Positions 9,996 to 20,100 of a stretch of 64,000 nucleotides of DNA are shown here, in pieces. Positions within the stretch are counted from its first letter, which is position 1; each line of letters opens with the position of its first letter. The DNA comes from Lachnospiraceae bacterium C1.1 (GTDB taxonomy: Bacteria; Bacillota; Clostridia; Lachnospirales; Lachnospiraceae): positions 1,375,501-1,439,500 of the forward strand of contig JAUISW010000001.1 of the NCBI GenBank assembly GCA_030434875.1, read 5' to 3'. Made by a program: the position numbers and the translations under genes. The notes beneath the pieces were generated by a model. That model was not told where the DNA came from and made no database searches. It worked only from the letters and a program-made list of their open reading frames with translations.

Positions 9996-11462
9996 TTATG
10001 CGTCTGACCTCGCATACTGATTCTTCATAGAATTGCTTCTTGTATCAAGCACCTTAAGAAGCGTATCTCCTGCTTCCTTTTTAAGCATTTCAGCCATAAT
10101 ATCATTTGCTTTTTCCAGATCGGCATCTTTAACCTTATCAGTCTCGTTGATAATAGCATGTGCCTTTGACTGGACAGCAAGGGCATATCTTTCAATTAAA
10201 TTAAGGCATCCCTTATATGAAGCATCAGCCATTGCAGCGATCATCCTGCTGACCCAGTAAAAGCTGTCAGTTGAGACTTCTGCTGTAGTAGACTCAAGAA
10301 ACTCCGGGAATTTAGATACATTAGTATAAAGAGGTATCATTACATTAAAAGCATTCGATGCAAAAGCGATCCATTCCAGAGCACAGCTCTTTTCATCAGC
10401 ATAAGGTCTGATCTGAATAAGTCCCATGAAATCATTTCTGTTAATCCCAATAGAACGATAAGCACCTGCAAATTCCTTATGACCGTAGCTAAGATATGGA
10501 TCAAAAGGAGTTCCCTGGAAATGTGAGGAAAGAACATATTTAATGTCTTCAGGTGTAATCTTCTTTTCAGGAACCATGCACCATGGCAGATCATCGCTCT
10601 CAGGCCTGAATTCAGCATCCGGACCATCAAAGCTTGCAGAATTTCTGTTGAAATAGCGAAGCATATACCAGGCTCTCGGAGTATTATAAACATGATCGGC
10701 ATCATCATGACTTCCGAAAGCATCTCTCGGGTTAATAATATCAAAATTATCATCCATTGAAAGGTTCAGGTGATTATCCTTTATGAATTCTCTCAGATCA
10801 GCCGAACATAAATGGTCTTTCTTCTCGCCAAAGGCATCATTAAGGTCAAATTCATCTATTCCGAGCTGATTAGGCATAACTACGTAGGAGTCGTCCGGAA
10901 CACGCTTTGCGATCCAGTGATGTCCACCTATGGTTTCGAGCCACCAGATTTCATTAACATCAGAAAAAGCAATGCCATTCATTTCATAGGTGCCATATTT
11001 TTCCAAAAGACTTCCAAGTCTTAAAACTCCCTCACGTGCTGAATTTATATAAGGAAGAGTAAGAACTACAATATCCTCTTCTCCTATTCCACCTGCAATC
11101 TCAGGCTGTCCTTTTTCTGCCTCCTGCAAAACAACGAGAGGGTCAGCCCCCAGAACGCGCTCATTCGATGTTATGGTCTCAGTTGCGGTCATACCGACAT
11201 TCTTCTCATTAACACCGCATGCAGCCCAGATACCTTCTCCCTCTACAGCATTAGGCATTGAGCTGTATCTCATCGGATTGTCAGGAAGCTCTACCTTAAC
11301 ATGAGAGATAACCGAAACATATTCTCTCGGTTGTTCCTCAGGGCTTACAACCGCCATTTTTTTAGCTGTAAAATGTCCTGCTCCCGAATCATCATTTCTT
11401 GCTATCATTGTTGAGCCATCATATGAAGCTTTTTTACCTACAAGTATTGTTGTACATGCCAT
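9996..11462 (-). CDS. C69-family dipeptidase (PepD/U34 type)
   Basis: A 488-residue N-terminal-nucleophile peptidase. It begins MACTTILVGKKAS; Cys3 is the expected nucleophile, as in the C69 family, followed by the typical 'YDGSTMIARNDDSG' stretch. Such enzymes cleave a range of dipeptides and are usually cytoplasmic in Firmicutes. It is translationally coupled to the pectinesterase gene, an odd pairing. A role in amino acid supply or in handling conjugated compounds cannot be read from the sequence. Confidence 0.9.
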   Translation of the reverse strand: MACTTILVGKKASYDGSTMIARNDDSGAGHFTAKKMAVVSPEEQPREYVSVISHVKVELPDNPMRYSSMPNAVEGEGIWAACGVNEKNVGMTATETITSNERVLGADPLVVLQEAEKGQPEIAGGIGEEDIVVLTLPYINSAREGVLRLGSLLEKYGTYEMNGIAFSDVNEIWWLETIGGHHWIAKRVPDDSYVVMPNQLGIDEFDLNDAFGEKKDHLCSADLREFIKDNHLNLSMDDNFDIINPRDAFGSHDDADHVYNTPRAWYMLRYFNRNSASFDGPDAEFRPESDDLPWCMVPEKKITPEDIKYVLSSHFQGTPFDPYLSYGHKEFAGAYRSIGINRNDFMGLIQIRPYADEKSCALEWIAFASNAFNVMIPLYTNVSKFPEFLESTTAEVSTDSFYWVSRMIAAMADASYKGCLNLIERYALAVQSKAHAIINETDKVKDADLEKANDIMAEMLKKEAGDTLLKVLDTRSNSMKNQYARSDA

Positions 11463-11492
11463 ATATTTTTCCTTCTTTCTTTATTAAAATCT

Positions 11493-12126
11493 ATGACTTT
11501 TCGTCACTGCGTTCCTCAAAGTCATGCAAACAGGCCATTTAAATGCAGCTGCGCTGCGGGCCTGTTTGTCACTTGTATTACTTAACCACACGGAACCCGC
11601 AGTAAATGCGTGTTCCTGCAATAAAGTCACCAAAATACATTCAAAATCCTTTTGTACCTGAAAAAGAACTTTCATTAAAAACTGTCAACTGCGGTACTAA
11701 AAGGATTTTATCATCAAAACGATCATTAAACAACTCCTGCTGATTATTGCGGTTTAATCTTTTGCATGCTAAAATGAAATTAATTATATCCAGAAATATT
11801 AACAGAGGGACCCTTTGCTTATCACCCATATCAAACGGTCTCTTGGATAATCTGCGTCTTTTGCAGATTTCTTGTTACTGTTCACAGGCAAACTGCGCAC
11901 TCCGCTACTCTGTACGCTATTTCACTAAGTGCTGAAGCACTAAGTGAAATATGTGTGCGCAGTTATGCCGCAATAACCTTGACTTAACATTGGGTTTTGC
12001 CCATTGCCGTATGCGCATAATACTTAGCGAAGCAAAGCTGAGCTTAGTATATGCCACACAGAGGGGGGCAATCTTAAATGGCAAAACCCGTTACTGGAGC
12101 ACGCTGAAAGCGTGTGAACAGTAACG
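11493..12126. repeat. Hairpin-rich intergenic segment between divergent genes
   Basis: This 727-base gap holds no convincing gene but many inverted repeats: 11493-11500/11518-11525; 11528-11536/11559-11567 (AAACAGGCC); 11643-11658/11693-11709; 11851-11867; 11874-11886/12113-12125 (13 perfect base pairs); 11891-11900/11955-11964 enclosing 11919-11933/11936-11950; 11992-12001/12080-12089; and 12089-12096/12119-12126 enclosing CACGCT/AGCGTG. It could be a structured dhaK leader, a non-autonomous mobile element, or stacked intergenic palindromes. Confidence 0.6.
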
Positions 12127-12189
12127 ATTTCTTTTAGCATTGCATCAATAATCCTTTAATTAATTTCCATTTTTAGGAGGTTTTTCAGC

Positions 12190-13182
12190 TTGAAAAAATT
12201 CATAAACTCGGTTGATCAAGTAGAAAATGAAATGGCCACCGGCTTTGCCAAGGCATACCCCCAGTATCTAAAGAAAATTGACTATGGCAACGTATTTGTC
12301 CGGACAGAAAAAGATCCCGGCAAAGTTGCGATACTCTGCGGCAGCGGAAGCGGTCACGAGCCCGGGCATTGCGGATACGTTGGAAAGGGAATGCTCGATG
12401 CATTTGTTGCAGGTCCTATTTTCACTTCTCCTACCCCTGACCTAATCTATGAGGGCATAAAGGCTGTACAGACCGATAAAGGCGTTCTCCTTATGGTCAT
12501 GAACTACAGCGGAGATATAATGAATTTCGAAATGGCTGCCGAAATGGCGGAAGCAGATGGAATTAAAGTTGATAAAGTCATAATAAATGATGATGTGGCT
12601 GTTGAGGATCAATCCCTCTCTGATGGCAGACATGGTGTTGCAGGTTCTGTCCTGGTCAACAAGATCACAGGTGCAAAAGCCGAAAGCGGAGCAAGTCTTG
12701 AAGAAGTCAAGGCTGTAGCCGAAAAAGCTATTGATAACGTCAGATCAATGGGTGCTGCTATAAGTCCCTGTACCCTCCCATCAATGGGCAAACCGGGGTT
12801 TGAAATTGCCGAGGACGAAATAGAAATAGGCATAGGGGTTCATGGAGAGCCCGGTACGTTCACAGGAAAAAGCATGCCGGTTAATGATCTTGTAGACATC
12901 ATTCTGGATCGCATACTTAATGATATAGACTATAACAACTCAGAAGTTGCGGTTATGATCAATTCTGCAGGTGCAACTCCTCTTATGGAGCTTTACATTA
13001 TTAATGATCATGTTGCAGATGTTCTTGCAGAAAAAAATATCAAAGTACACCGCACATTCTGCGGTCACTACAAGACCTCGATCGATATGGCAGGTTTTTC
13101 CATATCATTAATGAAGCTCGATGACGAGCTTAAAAAACTGCTCGATGCAGCAGCAGATACACCATCATTAACTATCAGATAA
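12190..13182 (+). CDS. dhaK: Dihydroxyacetone kinase, substrate-binding subunit DhaK
   Basis: A 330-residue DhaK that binds dihydroxyacetone covalently through a histidine. 'IGIGVHGEPG' holds that His (about residue 218) and 'CGSGSGHEPGHCGYVG' is the N-terminal signature. The start is a TTG at 12190, nine bases after a perfect AGGAGG (12175-12180). It is the first gene of dhaKLM. DhaL transfers phosphate to the bound substrate, giving dihydroxyacetone phosphate for glycolysis. Confidence 0.96.
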   Translation: MKKFINSVDQVENEMATGFAKAYPQYLKKIDYGNVFVRTEKDPGKVAILCGSGSGHEPGHCGYVGKGMLDAFVAGPIFTSPTPDLIYEGIKAVQTDKGVLLMVMNYSGDIMNFEMAAEMAEADGIKVDKVIINDDVAVEDQSLSDGRHGVAGSVLVNKITGAKAESGASLEEVKAVAEKAIDNVRSMGAAISPCTLPSMGKPGFEIAEDEIEIGIGVHGEPGTFTGKSMPVNDLVDIILDRILNDIDYNNSEVAVMINSAGATPLMELYIINDHVADVLAEKNIKVHRTFCGHYKTSIDMAGFSISLMKLDDELKKLLDAAADTPSLTIR

Positions 13183-13204
13183 AATCTTCGGAGGCAGGTG
13201 TTTA

Positions 13205-13843
13205 ATGAACACTGAAAAACTAATTATACTTTTAGATAAAATTGCAGACAGAATAGATGCCGAAAAAGATTATCTCTGTGAACTTGATAGTCCCATTGGA
13301 GACGGTGATCATGGTACAAATATGGCCAGGGGTTTCAATGAAGTAAAAAAGAAACTGCCATCACTTGTCAGCCAGTCTCCTGCAGAAGTTCTAAAGACTG
13401 TCGGGATCACCCTGGTATCATCTGTCGGAGGAGCAGCAGGTCCTCTTTATGGCACTGCTTTCATGAAGGCAGGTGACAGCGTCAAGGGAAAAAGCGAGCT
13501 TGATATAAGCGACTTCACAAATTCCCTCAGTGCCGCCATAGAAGGAGTGATTGCCAGAGGAAAAGCGCACAGAGGCGAAAAAACGATGCTCGACTCAATG
13601 ATCCCCTCTCTCAGCGCGCTTAATATGTCAATTGCCAATGGTGATGATACAATGACCTCACTGGACGAAGCCTTAAGTGCTGCTGAAGACGGAGTTTATT
13701 ATACAAAAACAATAGCTGCAAGCAAGGGACGCGCCAGTTATCTTGGGGTCAGAAGCATTGGTCATCAGGATCCCGGTGCGACATCATACAAAATTATTTT
13801 AGAAGTAATTGTAAACTTTTATAAGGAGAATGCACCATGGTAG
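13205..13843 (+). CDS. dhaL: Dihydroxyacetone kinase, nucleotide-binding subunit DhaL
   Basis: A 212-residue subunit carrying a tightly bound ADP that is rephosphorylated by DhaM. The Asp cluster in 'DSPIGDGDHGTNMARG' binds magnesium, and 'SVGGAAGPLYGTAFM' is the phosphate-binding region. A GGAGG site precedes the ATG. It overlaps the dhaM start by seven bases. Confidence 0.95.
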   Translation: MNTEKLIILLDKIADRIDAEKDYLCELDSPIGDGDHGTNMARGFNEVKKKLPSLVSQSPAEVLKTVGITLVSSVGGAAGPLYGTAFMKAGDSVKGKSELDISDFTNSLSAAIEGVIARGKAHRGEKTMLDSMIPSLSALNMSIANGDDTMTSLDEALSAAEDGVYYTKTIAASKGRASYLGVRSIGHQDPGATSYKIILEVIVNFYKENAPW

Positions 13844-14223
13844 GAATCGTAATTGTTTCTCACAGTCTGAAATTAGCTGAAGGAGTCGTAGACTTCGTAA
13901 GAGAAATGGCAAAGGAATGCCCTATCGCGATCGCCGCCGGCAGAGTTGACGGTTCATACGGCACCAGCCTTGAGCTCATTGAAAGTGCTATAGATTCTGT
14001 AATGTCAGGTGAGGGTGTCATAGTTCTTGTAGATATGGGAAGTTCTATTCTCACCACTGAAATGGCAATCGAAACACGAGGAACAGACAAGATCAAGCTT
14101 GCAGATGCTCCTCTCGTTGAAGGAGCCATGGCTGCTTCGATAGATTCCCAGATGGGAATGTCCATGAATGATATACTTATAGATCTTGAACAGATATGGA
14201 CTGAGCGTAAACATGACTATTAA
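13837..14223 (+). CDS. dhaM: PTS-dependent dihydroxyacetone kinase phosphotransferase subunit DhaM (EIIA domain only)
   Basis: A 128-residue mannose-type EIIA domain. 'GIVIVSHSLKLAEG' holds the phosphorylated His9. It passes phosphate from HPr to DhaL-ADP, linking the kinase to the PTS rather than to ATP. The extra HPr and EI domains of the Escherichia coli protein are absent, as in many Firmicutes. The start codon overlaps the end of dhaL. Confidence 0.94.
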   Translation: MVGIVIVSHSLKLAEGVVDFVREMAKECPIAIAAGRVDGSYGTSLELIESAIDSVMSGEGVIVLVDMGSSILTTEMAIETRGTDKIKLADAPLVEGAMAASIDSQMGMSMNDILIDLEQIWTERKHDY

Positions 14224-14232
14224 TATAAGATC

Positions 14233-14271
14233 AAAAAACTGCTGCGTATCAAAAACACGCAGCAGTTTTTT
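14233..14271 (+). terminator. Terminator of dhaKLM
   Basis: A 15-base-pair perfect stem (14233-14247 with 14257-14271) with core CTGCTGCGT and a T-run on its right side, just after the dhaM stop. Confidence 0.88.
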
Positions 14272-14273
14272 GA

Positions 14274-14499
14274 TTACAGATCATTCATATCATGTTTATA
14301 ATAAAGATATGCACCGACAAGATTTGCATCACTAAGATAACTACATGAAACAATTTCCGGTCTTGGAGCAGTAAATCCATATATTTTATCAGCCTCTTCG
14401 CAAAGTTTATCTACCGAGTCATTTCGTCCTTTCAAGTGATTCGTCCATTACGCAATACTTAATTGCAGTTCCTCCAACATCAAACACCATCAGTTTCAT
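14274..14499 (-). pseudogene. ROK-family sugar kinase remnant
   Basis: On the minus strand an ATG at 14499 opens 'MKLMVFDVGGTAIKYCVMD', the ATP-binding start of a ROK kinase. The frame stops after about 26 codons. In another frame the C-terminal end of a ROK kinase continues ('YLSDANLVGAYLYYK') to a stop at 14274. About 230 residues of the middle are missing and the joint is out of frame. The first 20 bases overlap the end of the oxidoreductase gene, so both were probably once co-transcribed. Confidence 0.8.
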
Positions 14500-15481
14500 T
14501 GATTTCTTCTCCTGATTTTATCATTTCCAGAACTTTCATAACCGCCAGACTTTCCTTGCGGCGTTCCATAAACATATCATAGTCATTATTATTTATCATT
14601 TTTGCAATAGCCTTAAACTCCGGCTCGATCCTATGAATTTCAGATTTTTCCTCTAAAATAAGATCTTCATTTTTCTTCCTGTCGTGAAAAATGAGCGGGG
14701 CATCCAGTGAATTCAAGGTATCAGAAAGCTTAAAATAACCATCGGTACCCTCTATCATAATTCCGGAATCACCCTGACAATCCTTTGCAGCAATAGATGT
14801 GACCTTAAAACTGTTATAATCCATCATCAAAACTCCGCTGGTATCCACATCCTTTACTATATTAGGATAATATGCAAGTTTTTCCGGGATCCCAAAAAGT
14901 CCCACAGCCATGTGAATATTATAAATACCCAGATCTTTAAGCGCGCCGCCTCCGGCTTTCCTGTCAAATACCTTAAAATATTCTCCCGCCATAAATCTGT
15001 CGTATCTTGATGAATACTGAGAGAAATTTATATTGACGTATTTGATCTGACCGACTCTTGAAAGATTGCTTTTAATTGCCTCAAACGCCGGAAGATACTG
15101 GTTTGAGATTGCTTCAACTGCAAATACGCCTTTTTCCTCTGCCAGCTTATAAAGCATCTCTGCTTCTTTTAGAGTTTCAACCATTGGCTTTTCTATGAAA
15201 GTATTGTATCCCGCCTCAATTGCTTTTATTGCCAGTTCATAATGAGTATTATTCGGAGTTGCAAGATAAACAAGATCTACTTTTTCTTTTTCACACTTAA
15301 GCATCTCCTCAAAATCAGTAAATATCTCATTAATTGAATATTTTTCGCTTAATTCCCTAAGCTTTTCCTCGCTTCTTTTCGTTCCGACAATTGCAGCTAT
15401 TTTAATCTCCGGAATCTTTACCAACACGGGAAGTATTTCATTTACCAGCATCCCGCTGCCTGTAACCGCTATTCTTAACAT
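14480..15481 (-). CDS. Gfo/Idh/MocA-family oxidoreductase
   Basis: A 333-residue NAD(P)-dependent sugar or inositol-type dehydrogenase. Residues 1-120 form the Rossmann domain ('AVTGSGMLVNEI' start) with the catalytic EKP motif intact ('NTFIEKPMVET'). 'GGGALKDLGIYNIHMAVGLF' belongs to the substrate domain. It is followed by the broken ROK kinase gene, so the operon may once have handled a free sugar or polyol. The substrate is unknown. Confidence 0.88.
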   Translation of the reverse strand: MLRIAVTGSGMLVNEILPVLVKIPEIKIAAIVGTKRSEEKLRELSEKYSINEIFTDFEEMLKCEKEKVDLVYLATPNNTHYELAIKAIEAGYNTFIEKPMVETLKEAEMLYKLAEEKGVFAVEAISNQYLPAFEAIKSNLSRVGQIKYVNINFSQYSSRYDRFMAGEYFKVFDRKAGGGALKDLGIYNIHMAVGLFGIPEKLAYYPNIVKDVDTSGVLMMDYNSFKVTSIAAKDCQGDSGIMIEGTDGYFKLSDTLNSLDAPLIFHDRKKNEDLILEEKSEIHRIEPEFKAIAKMINNNDYDMFMERRKESLAVMKVLEMIKSGEEINETDGV

Positions 15482-15515
15482 TAGTATTCCTCATTATAGA
15501 ATTTATATAAGTGAA

Positions 15516-17036
15516 TTAATTTACACTTACGCTTCCCTTGAAATTACCGCTGAAAGTAAGCGTGCCTGATACAGTGTCATAACTGTATTCAGCCTTCTTG
15601 ATCTTAACAGCTTTCTTCTTTTTTACCCCCTTGGGTGAATGATAAAAGATCATTGCAAGCGCCCGTCCTATACTGGCACCGTCTTTTTTTAATTTTACCA
15701 GCACCTGGCCATTTTTAACAGCCTGATTCTTCTTTTTTATAGAATCTCCGCTTACTGTAAAGCTATACTGCTTTGCTGTCCATGAATTATTCTTAAAAGA
15801 AGATTTCAGTTTCTTAAAGATTTTCTTGTATTCAGAACCCTTGACCTTTTTTACATAAACATCGAAGCTGTTTCCGCTGCCGGATTTTCCTTTTACCTTA
15901 AGTGCTATATTAGCACTTGGAACATGAACTCCATTTATTGACAGTGTAACTCCATAATCTGCAGCAGATTTTGACTTAAAGCCTCTGTAGGGTATCTCCT
16001 CAGCTGCATAAAGCCATACAGTATTGTCTCCAACCTTTTTTGCCATAACCTTTTTTATGCTGTAAGGCTCATTGTTTTCTTTGGCAGTGATCTCATTTTC
16101 CGAAACAATTGTCTCAGGGGCATCAGTGTCGTCAGATACTTCATCGCCTGTATCTGAACTGTTACCATATTTAGACCAATAGGTATTTTTAGCATAATTA
16201 CCACGTGATTCAGATTGTGTCTCACGATTTGAAGGTCTCTCAAACTCATAGCAGAAAACATAACCTGCATCATAGGCACCGCTTTTATCATTCGATACCT
16301 TCTGAAGCGACTCAAGAACTCCTTTATAATAATTATTCAATTCATATTTTAGATAATACATCTGGCCTTCTATTGTAGATGAATCATAGTCATTATTACT
16401 GCAATATGACTTTAATCTGTCCCAACGACTTCCATGCCACTGACAAAGACCATAACTCGTTCCGCTGTCCCCTAAAGCTTCAGGATTAAAATTTGACTCA
16501 GCCCTGATATTTGCAAGCACACCACATGCAGCTGCAGAATTTATACCGATTTTATTGACGCAGAAACTATAAACTTCTTTTTCATTATCTGTCGTAGACA
16601 TTACAGAAAGTTCATCTGAGGAATGTGTTGATTCGTCATAAAAAAGAACTGCAACATAAGGTGCATCTTTTACAATGTTGAGACTTTCATCAACACTGTA
16701 AAGAGATTCATCAAACGAAGGACTGAACTGGATATAATAGTTGTCGGTTTTTTCATAATCATCGCCTACGGCATTCCAGGAAACTGCAATTTCCGTAAAG
16801 TCCTTATCATCATTAAGTCGGACTTTCAACCTGTCAGGCATCCTCTTTAAGATTTCTTCAAGCGCCGGCCTGTTATCCTTCGGAACCTCGATCATATCCA
16901 AAGGCACACATTCTTCAAAAGCAGTAATAACCTGTTCTGAGTCATCTGCCATAACAGGTCTCATCAAAATAAAAAAAGCCATAAAGAACAGCATTGCTAT
17001 TCCTATGGCTTTTTTAAAATCCAAATAAAGCTTCAT
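15516..17036 (-). CDS. Secreted phage-tail-lysozyme-like protein with C-terminal surface module
   Basis: A 506-residue exported protein. The ATG at 17036 follows AAGGAGG; the longer ORF to 17129 is not needed. A signal peptide (about residues 1-31, ending near PVMA) is followed by a central domain (about 150-300) like phage tail lysozymes, including 'ACGVLANIRAESNFNPEA' with a catalytic-type Glu and 'SYGLCQWHGSRWDRL'. The C-terminal 180 residues, rich in Lys and beta-strands, resemble the end of the neighbouring subtilase-like protein. It may cut or remodel peptidoglycan. No LPXTG or SLH motif is visible. Confidence 0.8.
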   Translation of the reverse strand: MKLYLDFKKAIGIAMLFFMAFFILMRPVMADDSEQVITAFEECVPLDMIEVPKDNRPALEEILKRMPDRLKVRLNDDKDFTEIAVSWNAVGDDYEKTDNYYIQFSPSFDESLYSVDESLNIVKDAPYVAVLFYDESTHSSDELSVMSTTDNEKEVYSFCVNKIGINSAAACGVLANIRAESNFNPEALGDSGTSYGLCQWHGSRWDRLKSYCSNNDYDSSTIEGQMYYLKYELNNYYKGVLESLQKVSNDKSGAYDAGYVFCYEFERPSNRETQSESRGNYAKNTYWSKYGNSSDTGDEVSDDTDAPETIVSENEITAKENNEPYSIKKVMAKKVGDNTVWLYAAEEIPYRGFKSKSAADYGVTLSINGVHVPSANIALKVKGKSGSGNSFDVYVKKVKGSEYKKIFKKLKSSFKNNSWTAKQYSFTVSGDSIKKKNQAVKNGQVLVKLKKDGASIGRALAMIFYHSPKGVKKKKAVKIKKAEYSYDTVSGTLTFSGNFKGSVSVN

Positions 17037-17135
17037 ACTTATACCTCCTTGTATTGGAAGACAACCCCACAATCGTCTGTCTACAGTATACCACACAGCA
17101 TACTTGTCATACAAGTTCGGTATTAACAAATCAAT

Positions 17136-17163
17136 TGTATATAATATAATGACATGATGTCAA
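17136..17163 (-). promoter_or_regulatory. Promoter of the lysozyme-like gene
   Basis: On the minus strand -35 TTGACA (17158-17163), a 16-base spacer and -10 TATACA (17136-17141) stand about 100 bases upstream of the start codon. The protease gene upstream therefore need not drive this gene. Confidence 0.6.
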
Positions 17164-17183
17164 ATATATATATGTATCTGCTT

Positions 17184-20100
17184 TTAATTGATCTTTACTG
17201 TACCCTGCACCTGATAACCCTCGAAATATATTTTATTTTTTGAGGAGAAATAATCAACATCTTCTTTAAGCTTAAGAACTGTTCTCTTTGTTCCTCCGCC
17301 CGGTTTATGGGTTATCACTACAGCCTTCACGCTTTTAATATTATCGCCTTTCTGATTAACGATATAATAAACCGAGTTCTCTTCTTTTGCCTCTTTAACC
17401 TTTGATATTTTATCCGTAGCCTGTATCATTCTTGGATAAACTATGATCTCCGCGATCGAAATATCCTTAAGTTCCTTTACAAGCTCCTTCATAGCCTTCC
17501 TTATCGCAGATTTTTCTGATGCTGAACGGGTTTTTAACGGTTTTACTCCTTTTAGATATACGCTTAAACAGGACGTTACCCCATCATAATTACTGCTGTA
17601 CTCTGTTATAAGCTTTATTTCCGACGGATCCAGACTGATATCCCCATATTGAAGACTTAATCCCAGATCTGCGGCATTTATCACTTTACGGTTTCCGAAA
17701 TAAGGAACATATGAATAAACATTAACATAGAGGCTATCAAAACCGGTGATCTGCTCAGTAGATAATCCATACTTTGAATTTGTTGTCTGATAAACAGATG
17801 CAAAATTCAGTTTGGCAGATTTATAATTCAGACCATAGTCCCATACTGTCAGAACCACAGAAAGAGGAAGATCGTAGCTTTCATTTAATTCAACCCATTT
17901 TTCAGTTGCATCAGCTATTTTAATATTAAAACTCTCTTCCGTTCCTCCCTCTTCTGATAACTGGCTGTAAAAAAGTTCTCCTGTATCCGGATCACCTAAG
18001 CTTATGCCGGCTATAGCATAATTATCCGTTGCTGTAAAAGAAACAGCACAGCTTTCATCTTTACCACTGTAGCTTAGTTCTCCCATCTCAGGCTTTGTAG
18101 TATCATAATAAAAATCTACTGTTTCTTCATATCTTTCGGAAGACGGACCTGCCGTAAGCAGTTTTTTCTTTAATGTTATTAATCCATCATCTTCATTACT
18201 GCAATAACCATCAAAAACAGGTTTGGAGATCATGTTATCCTCTGTGTAACAAAAGCCTGTAAGTTCTGACTCTCCGCTTTTTTCCAGATAATCCTCAGAA
18301 TAATACTCAGATAACTCATTATTTGCATTTCTATATTCATAAACCATAGAAGCAGCATTTCTGAGTGTTGTAGTCTGTGGTAAAAAAATCGTCGGTGCAC
18401 AGTCTGCATAAGAATTTGAAATGACCATTTTATCAAGATCAGGTGTCAGTTCACTATCATCAAAATCCTCGTCACAAACCGGCAGCAAAGGATTTATTCC
18501 CAAGGGATAACCTGTATTTGCATTAATATAGGTCTCAGCCTTTAATATCGGCTCGTTTTCAGAGTCGATGCGTTCATCAAATACCGGTTCTATTTTTCCC
18601 CAGTCCCCATAAAAACCAAGATAAGGAACTGTAAGATTGACCGCCTCATCATCGTCCGAATCTTCTAAAATACAATATCCTTCCACATAGGCACCATTTA
18701 CAGCATTTTCATCGATCCAGTCCTCAAAATCATTTTTTATATTTACGGTTACTGTAAAAGATGCTTCATCATTTGCTTCTACGAAGATTTCACCATCCTC
18801 ATAGGCATCACCTGTATAGGATACCGATGCATAATTATCATCTTTTAAGTCAAAATCTTTACCCTTAAAACAGTCATCTTCTACTTCCTCTGATAAAACC
18901 GATGTTGAAGGCGTATATGTCTTATCAGTATCTGACATATTGTGAAGCGTTATTGTAAATTTGAATTTTCCATTGCGCTCTGAATTATCTCCTAATTCTG
19001 CCTTTACAAATTCTTCATTTGCGGCATTTTCCACCGTTGCGTATACCTTTGATGATAAAGCCGCAGAAACATTGGCAAGACCTGCTCCCTGCAGCCTTGG
19101 TGATATAAATAAACCTGTATCACTATCAGTCTGTGGTTCAGCCGTTGACATTAAAAGTTCTATGATCCTCTTTCTTTTTTCCTCATCAGAAATACCTGTA
19201 AAATAGTCGTTATCATTCTTTTCGATATACTCTCTGATCTGTGCACAATAACCTGCGACCAATGCTGATGAGTCAAATATTCCATCCATTGCTGAATAGT
19301 CAGATTCACTGTCATCTGATGCCGAAACAATACCCAAAGGAGCTGCAATATCAGGTTTTAGCGACAGTTCGGGAGTTGGTCCCCATGAAGATTCTTCATC
19401 CATGGAATTTTCACTTCTGCTCTCTCCATCAGCCTGATAAACACCTGCAACCGCCAGACAACGTTCAAATGAAGCAGGTCCCGAGATATTACCGCTATCC
19501 GGCATACTGCTCGGTATCTGATCAGCTTCATACGCAGACCTTCCTGCTGCAGCATTAACGATTATCCCTTTATCAGAAAGCTTATCAAAAATATCTGACC
19601 AAAGCGCAGAACTCAGCTCCGCTCCAAAAGAAGGCAATGCCGAAGTAAATGACATATTTATCTGATCTACGCCTAATTCAAGACAATCATCAAGCGCAGA
19701 AAAAATATCAGTTTCAGCAGCAACTCTGTTCCAATCGGGAACTATCTTGCAGAAAACTATCTGAGCTCCGGGTGCGGAACCCTTGAAGTTCTCGCAGTTT
19801 CCTGCAGCAGTACTTGCAATATGTGTTCCCCTGTCAAAGAATGCTGTATCTCCGGAGGGTTCTACATCATTATCCTTATCAGCATAATCATAAACAAAAG
19901 GAATCTTCGAGCTGATATACAAACCATCATTTCCTTCTCCTAGCTTATCTTTAGCATCCTCAATATATTCTTCGGAAAATTTAGGATCTTCAGGCTCTGT
20001 TGCAAAAGCTTCATGATCTGTTCTAAGTGCTGAATCAAAAACGGCTATAACCTGACCGCTTCCGTCAATCCCGTCATCTGTATCAGAGCATGTGTAAAAC

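Noticed and set aside
11484..11829. Short minus-strand ORFs (62-63 codons) upstream of the dipeptidase gene
   Set aside because: They run through palindromic repeat sequence, lack good ribosome binding sites and have no protein-like pattern.
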